DNA of 64,000 nt, from positions 1 through 64,000 of the forward strand of contig NZ_VMBP01000005.1 of NCBI RefSeq assembly GCF_007559435.1. Direction: 5' to 3'. Shown in pieces: positions 41,733-54,028 of the stretch (within the stretch, counting starts at the first letter, position 1; every line of letters begins with the position of its first letter). The position numbers were made by a program, and so were the translations under genes. This DNA is from Ancylobacter moscoviensis. Lineage in GTDB: Bacteria; Pseudomonadota; Alphaproteobacteria; Rhizobiales; Xanthobacteraceae. The notes beneath the pieces are model-generated. The model ran no database searches, was not told the DNA's origin, and saw only the letters and a list, made by a program, of their open reading frames with translations.

Positions 41733-42542
41733 ATGGAACTTCCCGTCAGCCCGATGACCGATCGCCAGCGGAAATACCGCGCGACCTACCGCGAGCGGGT
41801 TGCCGGCTGGTACAATGGCTGGCTGCACATCGCGGTGATCTACACGATCGGCTTCACCGCCCTTTACGTGTACGTCTCCAACATCCACGACGTGGCGTGG
41901 TGGGAATGGCTCACCGTCCCCGTGGTGTTCCTGTTCTGCAATTTCTTCGAATGGGCGTTGCACCGCTACGTGATGCACCGGCCCTCGCGCATCCCGCTGC
42001 TGCGCGCGGTCTACAACCGCCACACGCTGATGCATCACCAGTTCTTCACCGAGGAGGAGATGCGCTTCGCCGGCCACCACGACTGGCGCGTCACCTTTTT
42101 CCCGCCCTATGCGCTGGTGACGTTCACGCTCATGTCGATCCCCGGCGCCGTGGTGCTGTCCTGGCTGATCTCGCCCAATGTCGGCTGGCTGTTCATCGCC
42201 ACCACGACCTCGGTGTACCTGCTCTACGAGTTCATGCACTTCACCACGCATATCGACGAGAACTGGTTCGTGCGGAACGTGCCGTTCATCAACACCAACC
42301 GGCGCCACCACGCCGCGCACCACAACCAGTCGATCATGATGGAGAGGAACATGAACCTCACCTTCCCGATCATGGACTGGCTGTTCGGTACCTCCGACCT
42401 TGATCGCGGCCTGATCGGCCATCTCTTCAACGGCTACGACACCCGCTACATCAAGCAGAACATGCGCAAGACCTCGCGCACGCCCCGACCCGCCGACGCC
42501 GATGCCGCCGCCGGCTCCATGACCCGGCAGCCTGCCGAATAA
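41733..42542 (+). CDS. Fatty acid hydroxylase / sterol desaturase family membrane protein
   Basis: 269 residues; AAGGAGG precedes the ATG at ideal distance. The di-iron histidine clusters are present: HRYVMH (HX4H), HTLMHH (HX3HH), HFTTH and RRHHAAHH (HX2HH). About four membrane segments. The family inserts O2-derived hydroxyls or double bonds into lipid or alkyl chains. First gene of an operon with two small membrane proteins; divergent from the alcohol dehydrogenase, which could oxidise a hydroxylated product (inference). Confidence 0.88.
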   Translation: MELPVSPMTDRQRKYRATYRERVAGWYNGWLHIAVIYTIGFTALYVYVSNIHDVAWWEWLTVPVVFLFCNFFEWALHRYVMHRPSRIPLLRAVYNRHTLMHHQFFTEEEMRFAGHHDWRVTFFPPYALVTFTLMSIPGAVVLSWLISPNVGWLFIATTTSVYLLYEFMHFTTHIDENWFVRNVPFINTNRRHHAAHHNQSIMMERNMNLTFPIMDWLFGTSDLDRGLIGHLFNGYDTRYIKQNMRKTSRTPRPADADAAAGSMTRQPAE

Positions 42543-42577
42543 CAGGCTGCCTTCCCTTCCGCTTCAAGGAGATCGTC

Positions 42578-42973
42578 ATGGCTGCACTCGAGCCGAACGT
42601 CGTCGCGCTTGCCTGGTTCGCCCTGTTCTCGACGCTGTGCTGCGTCGGCTTCCTCATCCTGTCGGGCTCGTTCCCGCTCAACGCCCTGCGCGAGCGGGGG
42701 CAGGCCTCAAGCCCCGTCCTCGCGCTGGTCAACGGCGCGCTGATGCTGGCGCTGGGCGGGCTCACGCTCGCCTTCGGCCTGGTCGAGCTGCAGCTCACCA
42801 GCGTGATCGTGGTGGCGGGCCTCGCCTTCCTGTTCGCTCCGGCCTCCTTCGAGATCTGGCCGGAGCGCTGGAAGGACGGGCGCACCGTGCTTGCCATCAT
42901 GGCGCTGGCCCAGATCGGCGCGCTCGCCGCGCTCTACCGCATCGGGGGCGACGCGTTCGCCCCGCTCGTCTAG
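42578..42973 (+). CDS. Four-helix membrane protein of unknown function
   Basis: 131 residues, four hydrophobic segments (about 9-29, 45-67, 73-90, 103-123) and no recognised domain. AAGGAGATCGTC precedes the ATG. 35 nt after the hydroxylase gene; perhaps a partner of it. Function not identified. Confidence 0.75.
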   Translation: MAALEPNVVALAWFALFSTLCCVGFLILSGSFPLNALRERGQASSPVLALVNGALMLALGGLTLAFGLVELQLTSVIVVAGLAFLFAPASFEIWPERWKDGRTVLAIMALAQIGALAALYRIGGDAFAPLV

Positions 42974-43055
42974 GTCGGATCGGGGAGAGACCGCGCCATG
43001 AAGCCCAGCGCCGCCACCCCGTCCGCAACGCCCCTTCAGCCCAACGGAGCCGACC

Positions 43056-43253
43056 ATGCCCACCATTGTCAAACTCACCATCTCGCTGATCGTGGTCCTT
43101 GTCGCGGCTGCGGGCTATGCCCTGCAGGCGCATCTCGGGCAGGTCGGCCCGAAATACGCGGTCATCTTTCTGGGAGCCTTCATGGTGATCGCCATGTGGC
43201 TGTTCCCGGAGGTCAATCGTAAGGAAATACGCGGTTCCGCCGCCAAGTCGTGA
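43056..43253 (+). CDS. Small two-helix membrane protein
   Basis: 65 residues, two hydrophobic helices (about 4-22 and 34-49) with a short basic tail RKEIRGSAAKS. No family recognised. Lies 82 nt after the previous gene, same strand; its codon use is like its neighbours. Small and unsupported beyond hydrophobicity, spacing and context. Confidence 0.6.
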   Translation: MPTIVKLTISLIVVLVAAAGYALQAHLGQVGPKYAVIFLGAFMVIAMWLFPEVNRKEIRGSAAKS

Positions 43254-43290
43254 CGCGGGGCGTGCGTGCCGGCTGGCTACCCGGTGGTGA

Positions 43291-43704
43291 TCATGGCACC
43301 GCGTGCTCGTTCCCGGGCCGGGAGGCCGGCGGCAGGTCGAGCCGCAGCAGCATGGCGATCTGGAGGCTTTCCGCTATGCGGGCGGCCTTGGCCTGAAGTG
43401 CGTGGGCGACTTCGGGTGCCATCCGCTCATTCGTGGTCTGTGCCCAGAGCGCGAGCCAGCGGTCGAACAGTTCCGGAGTGATGCGGTCGCGATGCTTCAT
43501 GTGGGCCGGCACCGGCCGGCCCTTGTAGCGACCGCTTGCCAGCATCACCGAAGACCAGAACGCCGCGAGCTTTTCGAGGTGCTCCGGCCAATCATGAATG
43601 GCATCGTTGAAGATGGGGCCCAGCGCGGCATCGGCGCGGATGCGCGCATAGAAGGCGTCGACGAGTTCACGCAAGCTGCTTTCGTCGAGTTCCCGTTGAG
43701 CCAT
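43291..43704 (-). CDS. Group III truncated haemoglobin
   Basis: 137 residues. The start LDESSLRELVDAFYARIRADAALGPIFNDAIHDWPEHLEKLAAFW matches truncated haemoglobin group III, with a proximal histidine in AHMKHRDRIT and the W of FDRWLALW. Binds O2/NO in the cytosol. An NsrR-like box lies 51 bp upstream. Stands alone; opposite strand to oxyR/katG region's katG. Confidence 0.88.
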   Translation of the reverse strand: MAQRELDESSLRELVDAFYARIRADAALGPIFNDAIHDWPEHLEKLAAFWSSVMLASGRYKGRPVPAHMKHRDRITPELFDRWLALWAQTTNERMAPEVAHALQAKAARIAESLQIAMLLRLDLPPASRPGNEHAVP

Positions 43705-43754
43705 CGTCAGCCCTCCAGAGCATTCATGTCACGAGCGTCCATATGGCCTGAAAA

Positions 43755-43774
43755 ACATGTAAACAAAATGCATC
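43755..43774 (-). promoter_or_regulatory. NsrR-like box upstream of truncated haemoglobin
   Basis: On the minus strand GATGCATTTTGTTTACATGT resembles the NsrR dyad (GATGYATTT-K-AAATACATC): nine bases of the left half match exactly and ATACAT-like TTACATG forms the right half. About 50 bp upstream of the haemoglobin ATG. Nitric-oxide control is plausible; the right half is imperfect. Confidence 0.4.
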
Positions 43775-43952
43775 ATTTAAGGGCGCGTCCATGCGCCTCA
43801 CCTGCGTGTCTGCCCGGAATGAGGTTTCCGAACGGGTGCGGGCCATCCGTTTCGCGCAATCACCGGTGGACTCGACGCTTGATCCGGCTTCAGTGGCGGC
43901 CGCCCGTTTGCCGCTGCGCGGGACAGCAAGTCAGGCACAAACCACGGCGGCA

Positions 43953-44894
43953 TCAGTCCTGCGGCGGCTCGTGCAGTGACGCCTCCTGCTGCTGGCGCAG
44001 CGCGGCGGTTGAGCGGCGGACCACCTCCGACATCTGCATAAGCTGTGGGGCGAGCGGGCTGGTCTTGCGCCAGACCATGCCGATGGTCCGTGCCGGCTGC
44101 GGGTCCCGGAAGCGCACGACCGAGACGGACGCCGAGCGGGTTTCGACCGCCACCGCCATTTCCGGTATGAGCGTCACGCCGATGCCGGCATCGACCATCT
44201 GCACCAGCGTGGACAGCGAGCTGGCGTCGAGGACGTCGCGCGGGGGCGTCGCCCGCATGTCGACGTTGCAGAACGACAGGGCCTGGTCGCGGAAGCAGTG
44301 CCCTTCCTCCAGAAGCAGCAGCCGCATCTCGCGAACGGCGTCAGGGCCGGGAACCGGCTTGCCTTCGTCCTCGCCCGGCCGGACCAGAACGAAATTCTCG
44401 GTGAACAGGGGCACTTCCGTCAGGGCCGGCTCGGACACCGGCAGGGCGACGATGGCCGTGTCGAGCCGGCCTTCCTCCAGCTCCTGTATGAGCCTTGGCG
44501 TCTGGGTCTCGCGCACGTGGATGTCCAGCCCCCGATGCAGGCGGCTGAGATTGCCGAGCAGGGTCGGCAGCAGATAGGGCGCGACCGTCGGGATCACGCC
44601 GATGCGCAGGCGTCCCACCAGCCGGTCGCGCGAGGCGCGGGCCAGATCCCCCAGTTCGTCGACCGAGCGCAGGATGTCGCGGATGCGGGGAGCGAACTCC
44701 TCGCCGAACCCGGTCAGCCGGATCTGGCGCGGGCCGCGTTCGAACAGCTCGATGCCGACTTCCTCCTCCAGCTCCTTGATCTGCATCGACAGGGCCGGCT
44801 GGGAGATACCACAGGCCTCCGCGGCCCGCCGGAAATGGCCGTGCCGGGCCAGCGCGTCGAAATAGCGGAGCTGCTTGAAAGTTATGTTCTTCAT
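43953..44894 (-). CDS. oxyR: Hydrogen-peroxide sensor OxyR (LysR family)
   Basis: 313 residues. N-terminal LysR helix-turn-helix (ITFKQLRYFDALARHGHFRRAAEACGISQPALSMQIKELEEEVGIELFERG). The redox pair is kept: GHCFRDQALSFC with C200 and C209, as in enterobacterial OxyR. Divergent from katG with 220 bp between, so peroxide probably activates katG through it. Confidence 0.95.
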   Translation of the reverse strand: MKNITFKQLRYFDALARHGHFRRAAEACGISQPALSMQIKELEEEVGIELFERGPRQIRLTGFGEEFAPRIRDILRSVDELGDLARASRDRLVGRLRIGVIPTVAPYLLPTLLGNLSRLHRGLDIHVRETQTPRLIQELEEGRLDTAIVALPVSEPALTEVPLFTENFVLVRPGEDEGKPVPGPDAVREMRLLLLEEGHCFRDQALSFCNVDMRATPPRDVLDASSLSTLVQMVDAGIGVTLIPEMAVAVETRSASVSVVRFRDPQPARTIGMVWRKTSPLAPQLMQMSEVVRRSTAALRQQQEASLHEPPQD

Positions 44895-45087
44895 AAGAAC
44901 AACTTATCACGACGATCAATAAATCGGAATTAATCTAATGAAGCATTTTTGATATGAGCCTTTGCGATGATCGGCAGCACCGAAGCCGGAACCGTCTCGG
45001 CCGCGCACATACCGACCCCGCGGGCAGCCCACGCCCCTGCAAGGCATGTTCCCGGCAGACGGCCGGCTCGACGGGCTGACCAGATAA

Positions 45088-47292
<2,205 letters not shown>

Positions 47293-47383
47293 GCCTGCCG
47301 GGCTCCCGGCCGTCGCCCCGAACGGGGCGCCGGCAGCGGCCCGTGTCGGTCAGATCTCCCGGCGGTCGTCCGGGAAGGGTATC

Positions 47384-47418
47384 AGCCGCAGCGGTCCGCG
47401 CCGCTGCGGCTTTTTCTT
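47384..47418 (+). terminator. Rho-independent terminator after katG
   Basis: AGCCGCAGCGG (47384-47394) pairs with CCGCTGCGGCT (47401-47411) across a 6-nt loop, 11 bp, then TTTTTCTT. Overlaps the end of the convergent SURF1 gene. Confidence 0.88.
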
Positions 47419-48181
47419 ATCGCCTGCGTCCGCTGCCTTCTTTCTGGCGCCAGAGCAGGACGCCGGCGCCCACGCACATCGCGGCGAGCGCGAACCAGGT
47501 CAGCGCATAGACGAGGTGGTTGTTGGTGAAGCGCACCACCGTCAGCCCGCCGACCGGAAAGCCGCCGGGAACCGGGGCCGCATCGGCATCGACGAAATAG
47601 GGCGCGACCACGACCCGCTTCTCCAATCCGCGTACCCGCGCGATGGCGGCGACGTCGCGCGAGTACCAGCGATCGGCGGCGGGATCGTTGCTGCGCAGGA
47701 AGCCGCCTTCCGGCTCGGAAAGACGCAGCAATCCGGTCAGGATGGTATTCTCGTCCGTCTGCCCTTGCGGGCGGTTCTCCGGTGCCCGGCGGTCAGGTGG
47801 CACGAAGCCGCGATTGACGAGCACGATGAAGCCGCTGCGCGTCACGAAGGGCGTGAGCACCCAGTACCCGCCGCCCAGCGTGGTGACGGCCTGCACCAGC
47901 GTTTCGCGGTCGTTGAGGAAGTGGCCGGCGAGGGAAACCGCGCGGTATTCGTCTTCCGGCGAGACGGCGTCGGGCTCCGGTGCTTCGACCGGCTCCGCAT
48001 GGATGCGCGCCTCGACGCGGGCGATGAGGTCGAGCTTCCAGAACAGCCGCTTCACCTGCCAGACGCCGAGACCGGCGAACAGCACGGCAAGACCGGCGCA
48101 GAGGACGAGGAGGAGCATCCTCGCCCGGCGTGGCTCTCCGCCTTTCGGTGCCCCCCGCGCCCGCGTGGGCGCGCGGCTCAC
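47417..48181 (-). CDS. SURF1 family haem-copper oxidase assembly protein
   Basis: 254 residues from GTG 48181, overlapping cyoD's stop (GTGA). Two membrane helices at the ends (about 24-44 and 227-247) enclose a periplasmic domain with the SURF1 motif GYWVLTPFVTRSGFIVLVNRGFVP and the C-terminal NNHLVYALTWFALA. Helps haem insertion into the oxidase encoded upstream; sits at the end of the cyoABCD operon. Confidence 0.9.
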   Translation of the reverse strand: MSRAPTRARGAPKGGEPRRARMLLLVLCAGLAVLFAGLGVWQVKRLFWKLDLIARVEARIHAEPVEAPEPDAVSPEDEYRAVSLAGHFLNDRETLVQAVTTLGGGYWVLTPFVTRSGFIVLVNRGFVPPDRRAPENRPQGQTDENTILTGLLRLSEPEGGFLRSNDPAADRWYSRDVAAIARVRGLEKRVVVAPYFVDADAAPVPGGFPVGGLTVVRFTNNHLVYALTWFALAAMCVGAGVLLWRQKEGSGRRR

Positions 48182-48555
48182 AACATCTGCCTCATGTCGT
48201 GGGCGCCGGGCATCATGTTGGCGTTGAGGTGGTACATGACCCATAGCGAGCCGGCCAGCGTGATCACCACCAGGATCAGCGTGAACACCATGGCCATCAT
48301 GTTCCATCCGCCTTCCGAGCGGAAGTTCATGTGCAGGAAGTAGATCATGTGCACGACGATCTGCACCGCCGCGAGGGCCATGATGGCGATCGCGGTGAGG
48401 GTGGCGTCGCCGAGCGTGTCCGTCATCACCAGCCAGAAGGGAATGGCGGTGAGCACGACCGACAGGCCGAAGCCGATGAGATAACCGCCCAGCGAGCCGT
48501 GCGCGGCGCCGTGATCGTCGTGATGCCCGTGAGCGGTGGTGTCGTGTGAGCTCAT
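48178..48555 (-). CDS. cyoD: Cytochrome o ubiquinol oxidase subunit IV
   Basis: 125 residues, His-rich start (TTAHGHHDDHGAAHG), three membrane helices. CyoD features: GYLIGFGLSVVLTAIPFWLV and VQIVVHMIYFLHMNFR. Overlaps cyoC by 4 nt. Confidence 0.94.
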   Translation of the reverse strand: MSSHDTTAHGHHDDHGAAHGSLGGYLIGFGLSVVLTAIPFWLVMTDTLGDATLTAIAIMALAAVQIVVHMIYFLHMNFRSEGGWNMMAMVFTLILVVITLAGSLWVMYHLNANMMPGAHDMRQML

Positions 48556-49178
48556 CGCAGCATTCCCATGAGATAGACGAAGGTGAAGACGCCGATCCAC
48601 ACCACGTCGAGGAAGTGCCAGAACATGGAAAGGCACATCAGCCGGCGCTTGTTGGCGGCAATCAGCCCGCGCCGCTGCACCTGCACCATCAGGGTGACGA
48701 GCCAGATGATGCCGAAGGTGACGTGGAGTCCGTGGGTGCCGACCAGGGTGAAGAAGGCCGACAGGAAGGCGCTGCGCTGGGGTGTGGCGCCGATCTCGAT
48801 CATGTGGTGGAACTCGTAGAGTTCGATCGAGAGGAAGGCGAGGCCGAACAGGCCGGTGATGATCAGCCATAGCTGCGTCTGCGCCTTGCGGTCCCTGTCC
48901 ATCGCCAGCATGGCGAAGCCGTAGGTGATGGACGAGAACAGCAGCATGGAGGTGTTCAGCGCCACCAGCGGCAGGTCAAACAGGTCGCGCGGCCCCGGTC
49001 CGGCGGCGTAGTTGCCGCCGAGCACGCCGAAGGTGGCGAACAGCACCGCGAAGATGAGGCAGTCGCTCATCAGATAGACCCAGAAGCCCAGCGCGGTGCT
49101 GTGGCCTTCCGGATGCGGGTGCTCGTCGACCTCGTAGAAGACCGGGGTCTCGCTCGCGTTCGTCACCGAGGCGCTCAT
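48552..49178 (-). CDS. cyoC: Cytochrome o ubiquinol oxidase subunit III
   Basis: 208 residues, five membrane segments; [16 protein letters not shown] [21 protein letters not shown] and [16 protein letters not shown] with [20 protein letters not shown]. Overlaps cyoB by 4 nt. Confidence 0.95.
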   Translation of the reverse strand: MSASVTNASETPVFYEVDEHPHPEGHSTALGFWVYLMSDCLIFAVLFATFGVLGGNYAAGPGPRDLFDLPLVALNTSMLLFSSITYGFAMLAMDRDRKAQTQLWLIITGLFGLAFLSIELYEFHHMIEIGATPQRSAFLSAFFTLVGTHGLHVTFGIIWLVTLMVQVQRRGLIAANKRRLMCLSMFWHFLDVVWIGVFTFVYLMGMLR

Positions 49179-51187
49179 GCGTTCACCCCTGCGGCGAGCA
49201 GCTTCGTGCGCGCCTCCTCGGTGCGGGCGACTTCATCGGCGGGGATGTCGAAGTCGCGGTTGTAATTGAAGCTGTGGCCGATGGCGGTACCGACGAGCGC
49301 GACGAAGGACAGCGCCGCCAGCCACCAGATGTACCAGATCAGCGCGAAGCCGAGCACGAAGCTGAGGCCGGCGAGGATCACGCCGGCGCCGGTGTTGCGC
49401 GGCATGTGGATCGCCTTGAAGCCGGCGAGCGGCCGGGTGTAGCCGCGCTGCTTCATGTCCCACCAGGCGTCGAGATCATGCACGACCGGCGTGAAGGCGA
49501 AGTTGTAGGCCGGCGGCGGCGAGGAGGTCGCCCATTCCAGCGTGCGCGCATCCCACGGATCGCCCGTGGTGTCGCGCAGCTGCTCGCGCCGCAGGATGCT
49601 GACGCCGATCTGGATCAGGAAGCAGGCGATGCCGAGCGCGATAAGAAAGGCGCCGAAGGCCGCGATCAGGAACCAGATGTGCAGCGAGGGATCGTCGAAG
49701 ACGCGCAGGCGCCGCGTCACGCCCATCAGCCCGAGCACGTAGAGCGGCATGAAGGCGAAGTAGAAGCCGACGACCCAGAACCAGAAGGAGCACTTGCCCC
49801 AGAACGGGTCGAGCTTGAAGCCGAACGCCTTCGGCCACCAGAAGGCGATGCCGGCGAACAGGCCGAACAGCACGCCGCCGATGATCACGTTGTGGAAGTG
49901 CGCGACGAGGAACAGTGAGTTGTGCAGCACGAAGTCGGCCGGGGGAACGGCCAGCAGCACGCCTGTCATGCCGCCGATGACGAAGGTCAGCATGAAGGCG
50001 ACCGTGTACATCATCGGCAGTTCGAAGCGGATGCGCCCGCGATACATCGTGAACAGCCAGTTGAACATCTTCGCGCCCGTGGGGATCGAGATGATCATCG
50101 TGGTGATGCCGAAAAAGGAGTTCACGCTGGCGCCGGAGCCCATCGTGAAGAAGTGGTGCAGCCAGACCAGATACGACAGGATGGTGATGACCACCGTGGC
50201 GTAGACCATCGAGGTGTAGCCGAACAGCCGCTTGCCGGCGAAGGTCGAGGTCACCTCGGAGAAGATGCCGAAGGCCGGCAGGATCAGGATGTAGACCTCC
50301 GGATGGCCCCAGATCCAGATCAGGTTCACGTACATCATCGGGTTGCCGCCGAAGTCGTTCGTGAAGAAGTTGGTCCCGAGGTAGCGGTCGGCGGCGAGCA
50401 GGGCCAGCACGGCGGTGAGCACCGGGAAGGCGGCGACGATCAGCACGTTGGTGCACAGCGCCGTCCAGGTGAAGACCGGCATCCTCATCATGGTCATGCC
50501 GGGGGCGCGCATCTTCACGATGGTGCAGATGAGGTTCACGCCCGACAGCAATGTGCCGACGCCGGCTATCTGCAGGGCCCATATGTAGTAATCGACGCCG
50601 ACATAGGGGCTGTAGCCGATGCCCGAGAGCGGGGGATAGGCGAGCCAGCCGGTCTGCGCGAACTCGCCGACGAACAGCGAGGTCATGACCAGCACCGCGC
50701 CGCTCACCGTCATCCAGAAGCTGAAATTGTTCAGGAACGGGAAGGAGACGTCGCGGGCGCCGATCTGCAGCGGCACCACGTAGTTCATCAGGCCCGTGAC
50801 CATCGGCATGGCCACGAAGAAGATCATGATCACGCCGTGCGCGGAGAACACCTGGTCGTAGTGGTGGGCGGGCAGGTAGCCCTCGCTGCCGCCGAAGGCC
50901 CAGGCCTGCTGCAGGCGCATCATGATGGCGTCGGCGAAACCGCGCAGCAGCATGATGATGCCCAGCACCATGTACATGATGCCGATCTTCTTGTGGTCCA
51001 CGCTGGTGAACCACTCGCGCCAGAGATAACCCCACAGCCGGAAATAGGTGATCGCGCCCAGCACCGCGAGGCCGCCGATGGCGACCATGAGGAAGGTCAC
51101 GACCAGGATCGGCTCGTGATAGGGGATCGCCTGAAGGTTGAACCGGCCGAACAGGAAGCTCGGCTCGATGAAGGGCGTTTCGGTCAT
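49175..51187 (-). CDS. cyoB: Cytochrome o ubiquinol oxidase subunit I
   Basis: 670 residues, about fifteen helices. Haem and copper ligands visible: [12 protein letters not shown] (low-spin haem His), [18 protein letters not shown] (CuB His-Tyr), [13 protein letters not shown] (CuB His pair) and LVAHFHNVI (high-spin and low-spin haem His). The catalytic, proton-pumping subunit of the quinol oxidase in the inner membrane. 8 nt after cyoA. Confidence 0.97.
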   Translation of the reverse strand: MTETPFIEPSFLFGRFNLQAIPYHEPILVVTFLMVAIGGLAVLGAITYFRLWGYLWREWFTSVDHKKIGIMYMVLGIIMLLRGFADAIMMRLQQAWAFGGSEGYLPAHHYDQVFSAHGVIMIFFVAMPMVTGLMNYVVPLQIGARDVSFPFLNNFSFWMTVSGAVLVMTSLFVGEFAQTGWLAYPPLSGIGYSPYVGVDYYIWALQIAGVGTLLSGVNLICTIVKMRAPGMTMMRMPVFTWTALCTNVLIVAAFPVLTAVLALLAADRYLGTNFFTNDFGGNPMMYVNLIWIWGHPEVYILILPAFGIFSEVTSTFAGKRLFGYTSMVYATVVITILSYLVWLHHFFTMGSGASVNSFFGITTMIISIPTGAKMFNWLFTMYRGRIRFELPMMYTVAFMLTFVIGGMTGVLLAVPPADFVLHNSLFLVAHFHNVIIGGVLFGLFAGIAFWWPKAFGFKLDPFWGKCSFWFWVVGFYFAFMPLYVLGLMGVTRRLRVFDDPSLHIWFLIAAFGAFLIALGIACFLIQIGVSILRREQLRDTTGDPWDARTLEWATSSPPPAYNFAFTPVVHDLDAWWDMKQRGYTRPLAGFKAIHMPRNTGAGVILAGLSFVLGFALIWYIWWLAALSFVALVGTAIGHSFNYNRDFDIPADEVARTEEARTKLLAAGVNA

Positions 51188-51195
51188 GGGGGCCG

Positions 51196-52398
51196 TCAGG
51201 AGTTGGAGGGCCGACGCGGGCCGAGAAGGGATTCCCTCGGCTCTCTCGACGGCAGGCTGATCGGGGTGAAGGCCGGCAGGGAGCCGGAAAGCGCCGGGAG
51301 CGGCAGGCCCGCGCCGCGCACCAGCGCGGTGTCGCGGGAGGCCGGGCGGGCCGCGGAGAGCGTCAGCGCGGTGGCCAGTTCCTCGGGCGTGCAGATGCCG
51401 ACCACATAGCTGGGCGCGCCGCCGAACACCGTGCCGCGCCGCGCATGTTTGTCATAGGTCAGCGGCAGCACGTTGGCGACGCCCTCCAGGCCGAGGCCGC
51501 CCCTGGCGTCGATCGCCATCATCTCCTTCATGCACATCTTGCCGGGTTCGACGCACATGTTGAGGATGGCGTCGAACAGGGTCGGGTCGATGTCGGCGAA
51601 ACGGCGCGCCGGCACGTTCTCGCTCGGGCGTTCGAGCTCGAGATAGGCGGCGCGGGTCAGCCGCTCCTCGCTCGCCTTCGCCTCCGAGGTCCACGCGTTG
51701 AAATCGGCGTCGGAAAGGGCCTGGAAGCGGAAGAACATGCCGGAGAAGCCGGCGCCGCTGTAGTTCGAGGAGAAGCCGCGCGACTCGCCCGGCGCGTTGG
51801 CGACGGCGTTGAGTTCCGTGCGCATGCCCGGCATGGCGTAGATCATTCCGGCGAGCGTCGGCACGTAGAAGGCGTTCATCACCGAGGAGGCGGTGATGCG
51901 GAAGCGGATCGGCCGGCCCACCGGCGCGGCGAGGTCGTTGACCGTGGCGATGCCCTGCTCGGGGTAGATGAACAGCCATTTCCAGTCGAGCGCCACGACT
52001 TCGACGTCGAGCGGCTTCGTGTCGGCCGGCACGGGTTCGCCGGCGGCGATGCGGTCGAGGGGGCGGTAGGGATCGAGCAGATGGGTGCCCATCCAGGTCA
52101 GCGCGCCCAGGCAGATGATGATCAGCAGCGGGGCCGACCAGATCACCAGCTCCATCTGCGTGGAGTGGCTCCATTCGGGCTCGTAGCGGGCTTTTGTATT
52201 GGAAGCGCGGTACTTCCAGGCGAAAAAGACGGTGAGCGCCATCACCGGGACGATGATGAGCAGCATCAGCAGCGTGGAGATGACCAGAAGATCGCGTTGC
52301 TGCGCCGCGATATCGCCGCTCGGGTCGAGCACGACGAAGTTGCACCCGCCGAGGGCGGCGGCCAACGGAAGCAGTGCTATGAGATGAAGCCGACGCAA
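51196..52398 (-). CDS. cyoA: Cytochrome o ubiquinol oxidase subunit II
   Basis: 400 residues taking a TTG start at 52398 just before the lipoprotein signal [19 protein letters not shown] (lipobox LGGC). An ATG at 52494 is also in frame, but that stretch contains a palindrome and looks like leader. Two membrane helices then a periplasmic cupredoxin domain without CuA ligands, as expected of a quinol oxidase. The C-terminal 70 residues are Pro/Ser-rich, an extension beyond the enteric length. First gene of cyoABCD-SURF1. Confidence 0.88.
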   Translation of the reverse strand: MRRLHLIALLPLAAALGGCNFVVLDPSGDIAAQQRDLLVISTLLMLLIIVPVMALTVFFAWKYRASNTKARYEPEWSHSTQMELVIWSAPLLIIICLGALTWMGTHLLDPYRPLDRIAAGEPVPADTKPLDVEVVALDWKWLFIYPEQGIATVNDLAAPVGRPIRFRITASSVMNAFYVPTLAGMIYAMPGMRTELNAVANAPGESRGFSSNYSGAGFSGMFFRFQALSDADFNAWTSEAKASEERLTRAAYLELERPSENVPARRFADIDPTLFDAILNMCVEPGKMCMKEMMAIDARGGLGLEGVANVLPLTYDKHARRGTVFGGAPSYVVGICTPEELATALTLSAARPASRDTALVRGAGLPLPALSGSLPAFTPISLPSREPRESLLGPRRPSNS

Positions 52399-52463
52399 CG
52401 TAAGATGTATCCCTGAATCTCGCCCATGAAAGCTAATAGCTGCATCGCAGCAACGGAAACATC

Positions 52464-52476
52464 GGACAATTTGTCC
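52464..52476. promoter_or_regulatory. Palindrome GGACAATTTGTCC upstream of cyoA
   Basis: A perfect 13-bp dyad with one central base, 66-78 bp before the preferred cyoA start and 120-132 bp before the MFS gene start. Position between divergent genes fits an operator for both. The binder is unknown; an Rrf2- or LysR-type site is possible. Confidence 0.4.
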
Positions 52477-52595
52477 AATGCCGAATTGTCGCATCGAAAC
52501 CAGTTTAGCCCGGGGGTAGACTGAAGCGTGCGAATATGAAAGACGCGATCAGCGCAAATCGCAGATTTTAATTTATTCTAGTTTGGGTAAGAACT

Positions 52596-53915
52596 ATGAC
52601 CACTCCCGCATCGACATTCGAGCGCGATGCCGCACAGCTCCATGCCCGTGAGGAGCATGTGCAGCCGGGCGAGATCGCCGTCGGCGTGGTGATCGGCCGT
52701 GCATCCGAGTTCTTCGACTTTTTCGTCTATGCCATTGCCTCGGTGGTGGTGTTCCCGAAACTGGTCTTCCCCTTCACCGACGCCCTGACGGGCACGCTTT
52801 ATTCCTTCGCGATCTTTGCCTTTGCCTTCATCGCGCGCCCCTTCGGAACGGCGCTGTTCATGACGGTCGAGCGCCATTACGGGCGAGGGGCCAAGCTGAC
52901 GTCGGCGCTGTTCCTGCTCGGCACCTCCACCGTCGCGATCGCCTTCCTACCCTCCTATGAGGACATCGGTGCGACGGTGATCTGGCTGCTCGCGGCCTTC
53001 CGCATCGGCCAGGGGCTCGCCTGGGGCGGCACCTGGGATGGTCTCGCCCCGCTGCTGGCGATCATCGCGCCGGAAGCGCGGCGTGGCTGGTACGCCATGC
53101 TGCCACAACTCGGCGCGCTGATCGGCCTGATCGTGGCGAGCGCGCTGTTCGCCTTCTTCCTTGGCAATCTCTCGGCGGAGGATTTCTTCAGCTGGGGCTG
53201 GCGCTATCCCTTCTTCGTCGCCTTCGCCATCAACGTCGTGGCGCTGTTCGCGCGGCTGCGCATGGCGGTGACGCCGGAATATGTCGAGCTGTTCGAAAGC
53301 GGCGATCTCGAGCCGCAGCGCATCAGCGACACCGTGAAGTCCGAAGGCCGGGGCGTCCTGATCGGCGCCTTCGCGCCGCTCGCCACCTTCGCGCTGTTCC
53401 ACATGGTGACGGTGTTCCCGCTTTCCTGGGTGTTCCTCTTCACCGAGGAGCGGCCGACGCGATTCCTGCTGATCGAGGCGACGGCCGCCTTCTGCGGCCT
53501 TCTGGCCGTGTTCGCTTCCGGCATGGTCGCCGACCGGATCGGGCGCCGGCGCCTGCTGGGCGTCTCGGCGGTGGCGATCGCGGTGTTCAGCGGCTTCGCT
53601 CCGCAACTGCTCGCCGGCGGCGTGGTCGGCGAGACGGTGTTCATGGTTCTCGCCTTCGCCCTGCTGGGCGTGTCCTTCGGCCAGTCCTCGGGCGTGGTCG
53701 CCTCGAACTTCTCGCCGAAGTTCCGCTACACCGCGTCGGCCCTGACCAACGATCTCGCCTGGCTGTTCGGCGCGGGCTTCGCGCCGCTGGCGGCGCTGCT
53801 GCTTTCAAGCCATTTCGGCCTGCTCGCTTCGGGCGCCTATCTCCTGTCGGGAGCCGTGTGCACCCTGCTGGCGCTGCGTTTCAACAACCGGCTGGAACTT
53901 GCCGCCAGCAGCTGA
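52596..53915 (+). CDS. MFS transporter, metabolite:H+ symporter family
   Basis: 439 residues, twelve membrane helices. MHS-family features: ASEFFDFFVYAIASVVVFPKL, FIARPFGTALFMTVERHYGRG and SGMVADRIGRRRLLGVS. Probably imports a carboxylate or betaine with protons. Divergent from cyoA, with which it shares the promoter region; this pairing is common near cyo clusters in related alphaproteobacteria (recalled, not checked here). Confidence 0.9.
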   Translation: MTTPASTFERDAAQLHAREEHVQPGEIAVGVVIGRASEFFDFFVYAIASVVVFPKLVFPFTDALTGTLYSFAIFAFAFIARPFGTALFMTVERHYGRGAKLTSALFLLGTSTVAIAFLPSYEDIGATVIWLLAAFRIGQGLAWGGTWDGLAPLLAIIAPEARRGWYAMLPQLGALIGLIVASALFAFFLGNLSAEDFFSWGWRYPFFVAFAINVVALFARLRMAVTPEYVELFESGDLEPQRISDTVKSEGRGVLIGAFAPLATFALFHMVTVFPLSWVFLFTEERPTRFLLIEATAAFCGLLAVFASGMVADRIGRRRLLGVSAVAIAVFSGFAPQLLAGGVVGETVFMVLAFALLGVSFGQSSGVVASNFSPKFRYTASALTNDLAWLFGAGFAPLAALLLSSHFGLLASGAYLLSGAVCTLLALRFNNRLELAASS

Positions 53916-53979
53916 CGCGGGCTGCAACGAAGAGGGCCGGCGGGCGCGCGGGTGACGCCGAGCCGATACGAATGGAGCA

Positions 53980-54016
53980 ACCGGCGGTCTGGACGGCCGC
54001 CGGTCGCTTTTCATTT
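53980..54016 (+). terminator. Hairpin after the MFS gene
   Basis: ACCGGCGG (53980-53987) pairs with CCGCCGGT (53997-54004), 9-nt loop, followed by CGCTTTTCATTT. About 65 nt after the MFS stop. Confidence 0.6.
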
Positions 54017-54028
54017 CAGGCTGTACTC

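Noticed and set aside
43791-43979. 62-codon plus-strand frame
   Set aside because: Overlaps the 3' end of oxyR, no ribosome site of note, no family resemblance.
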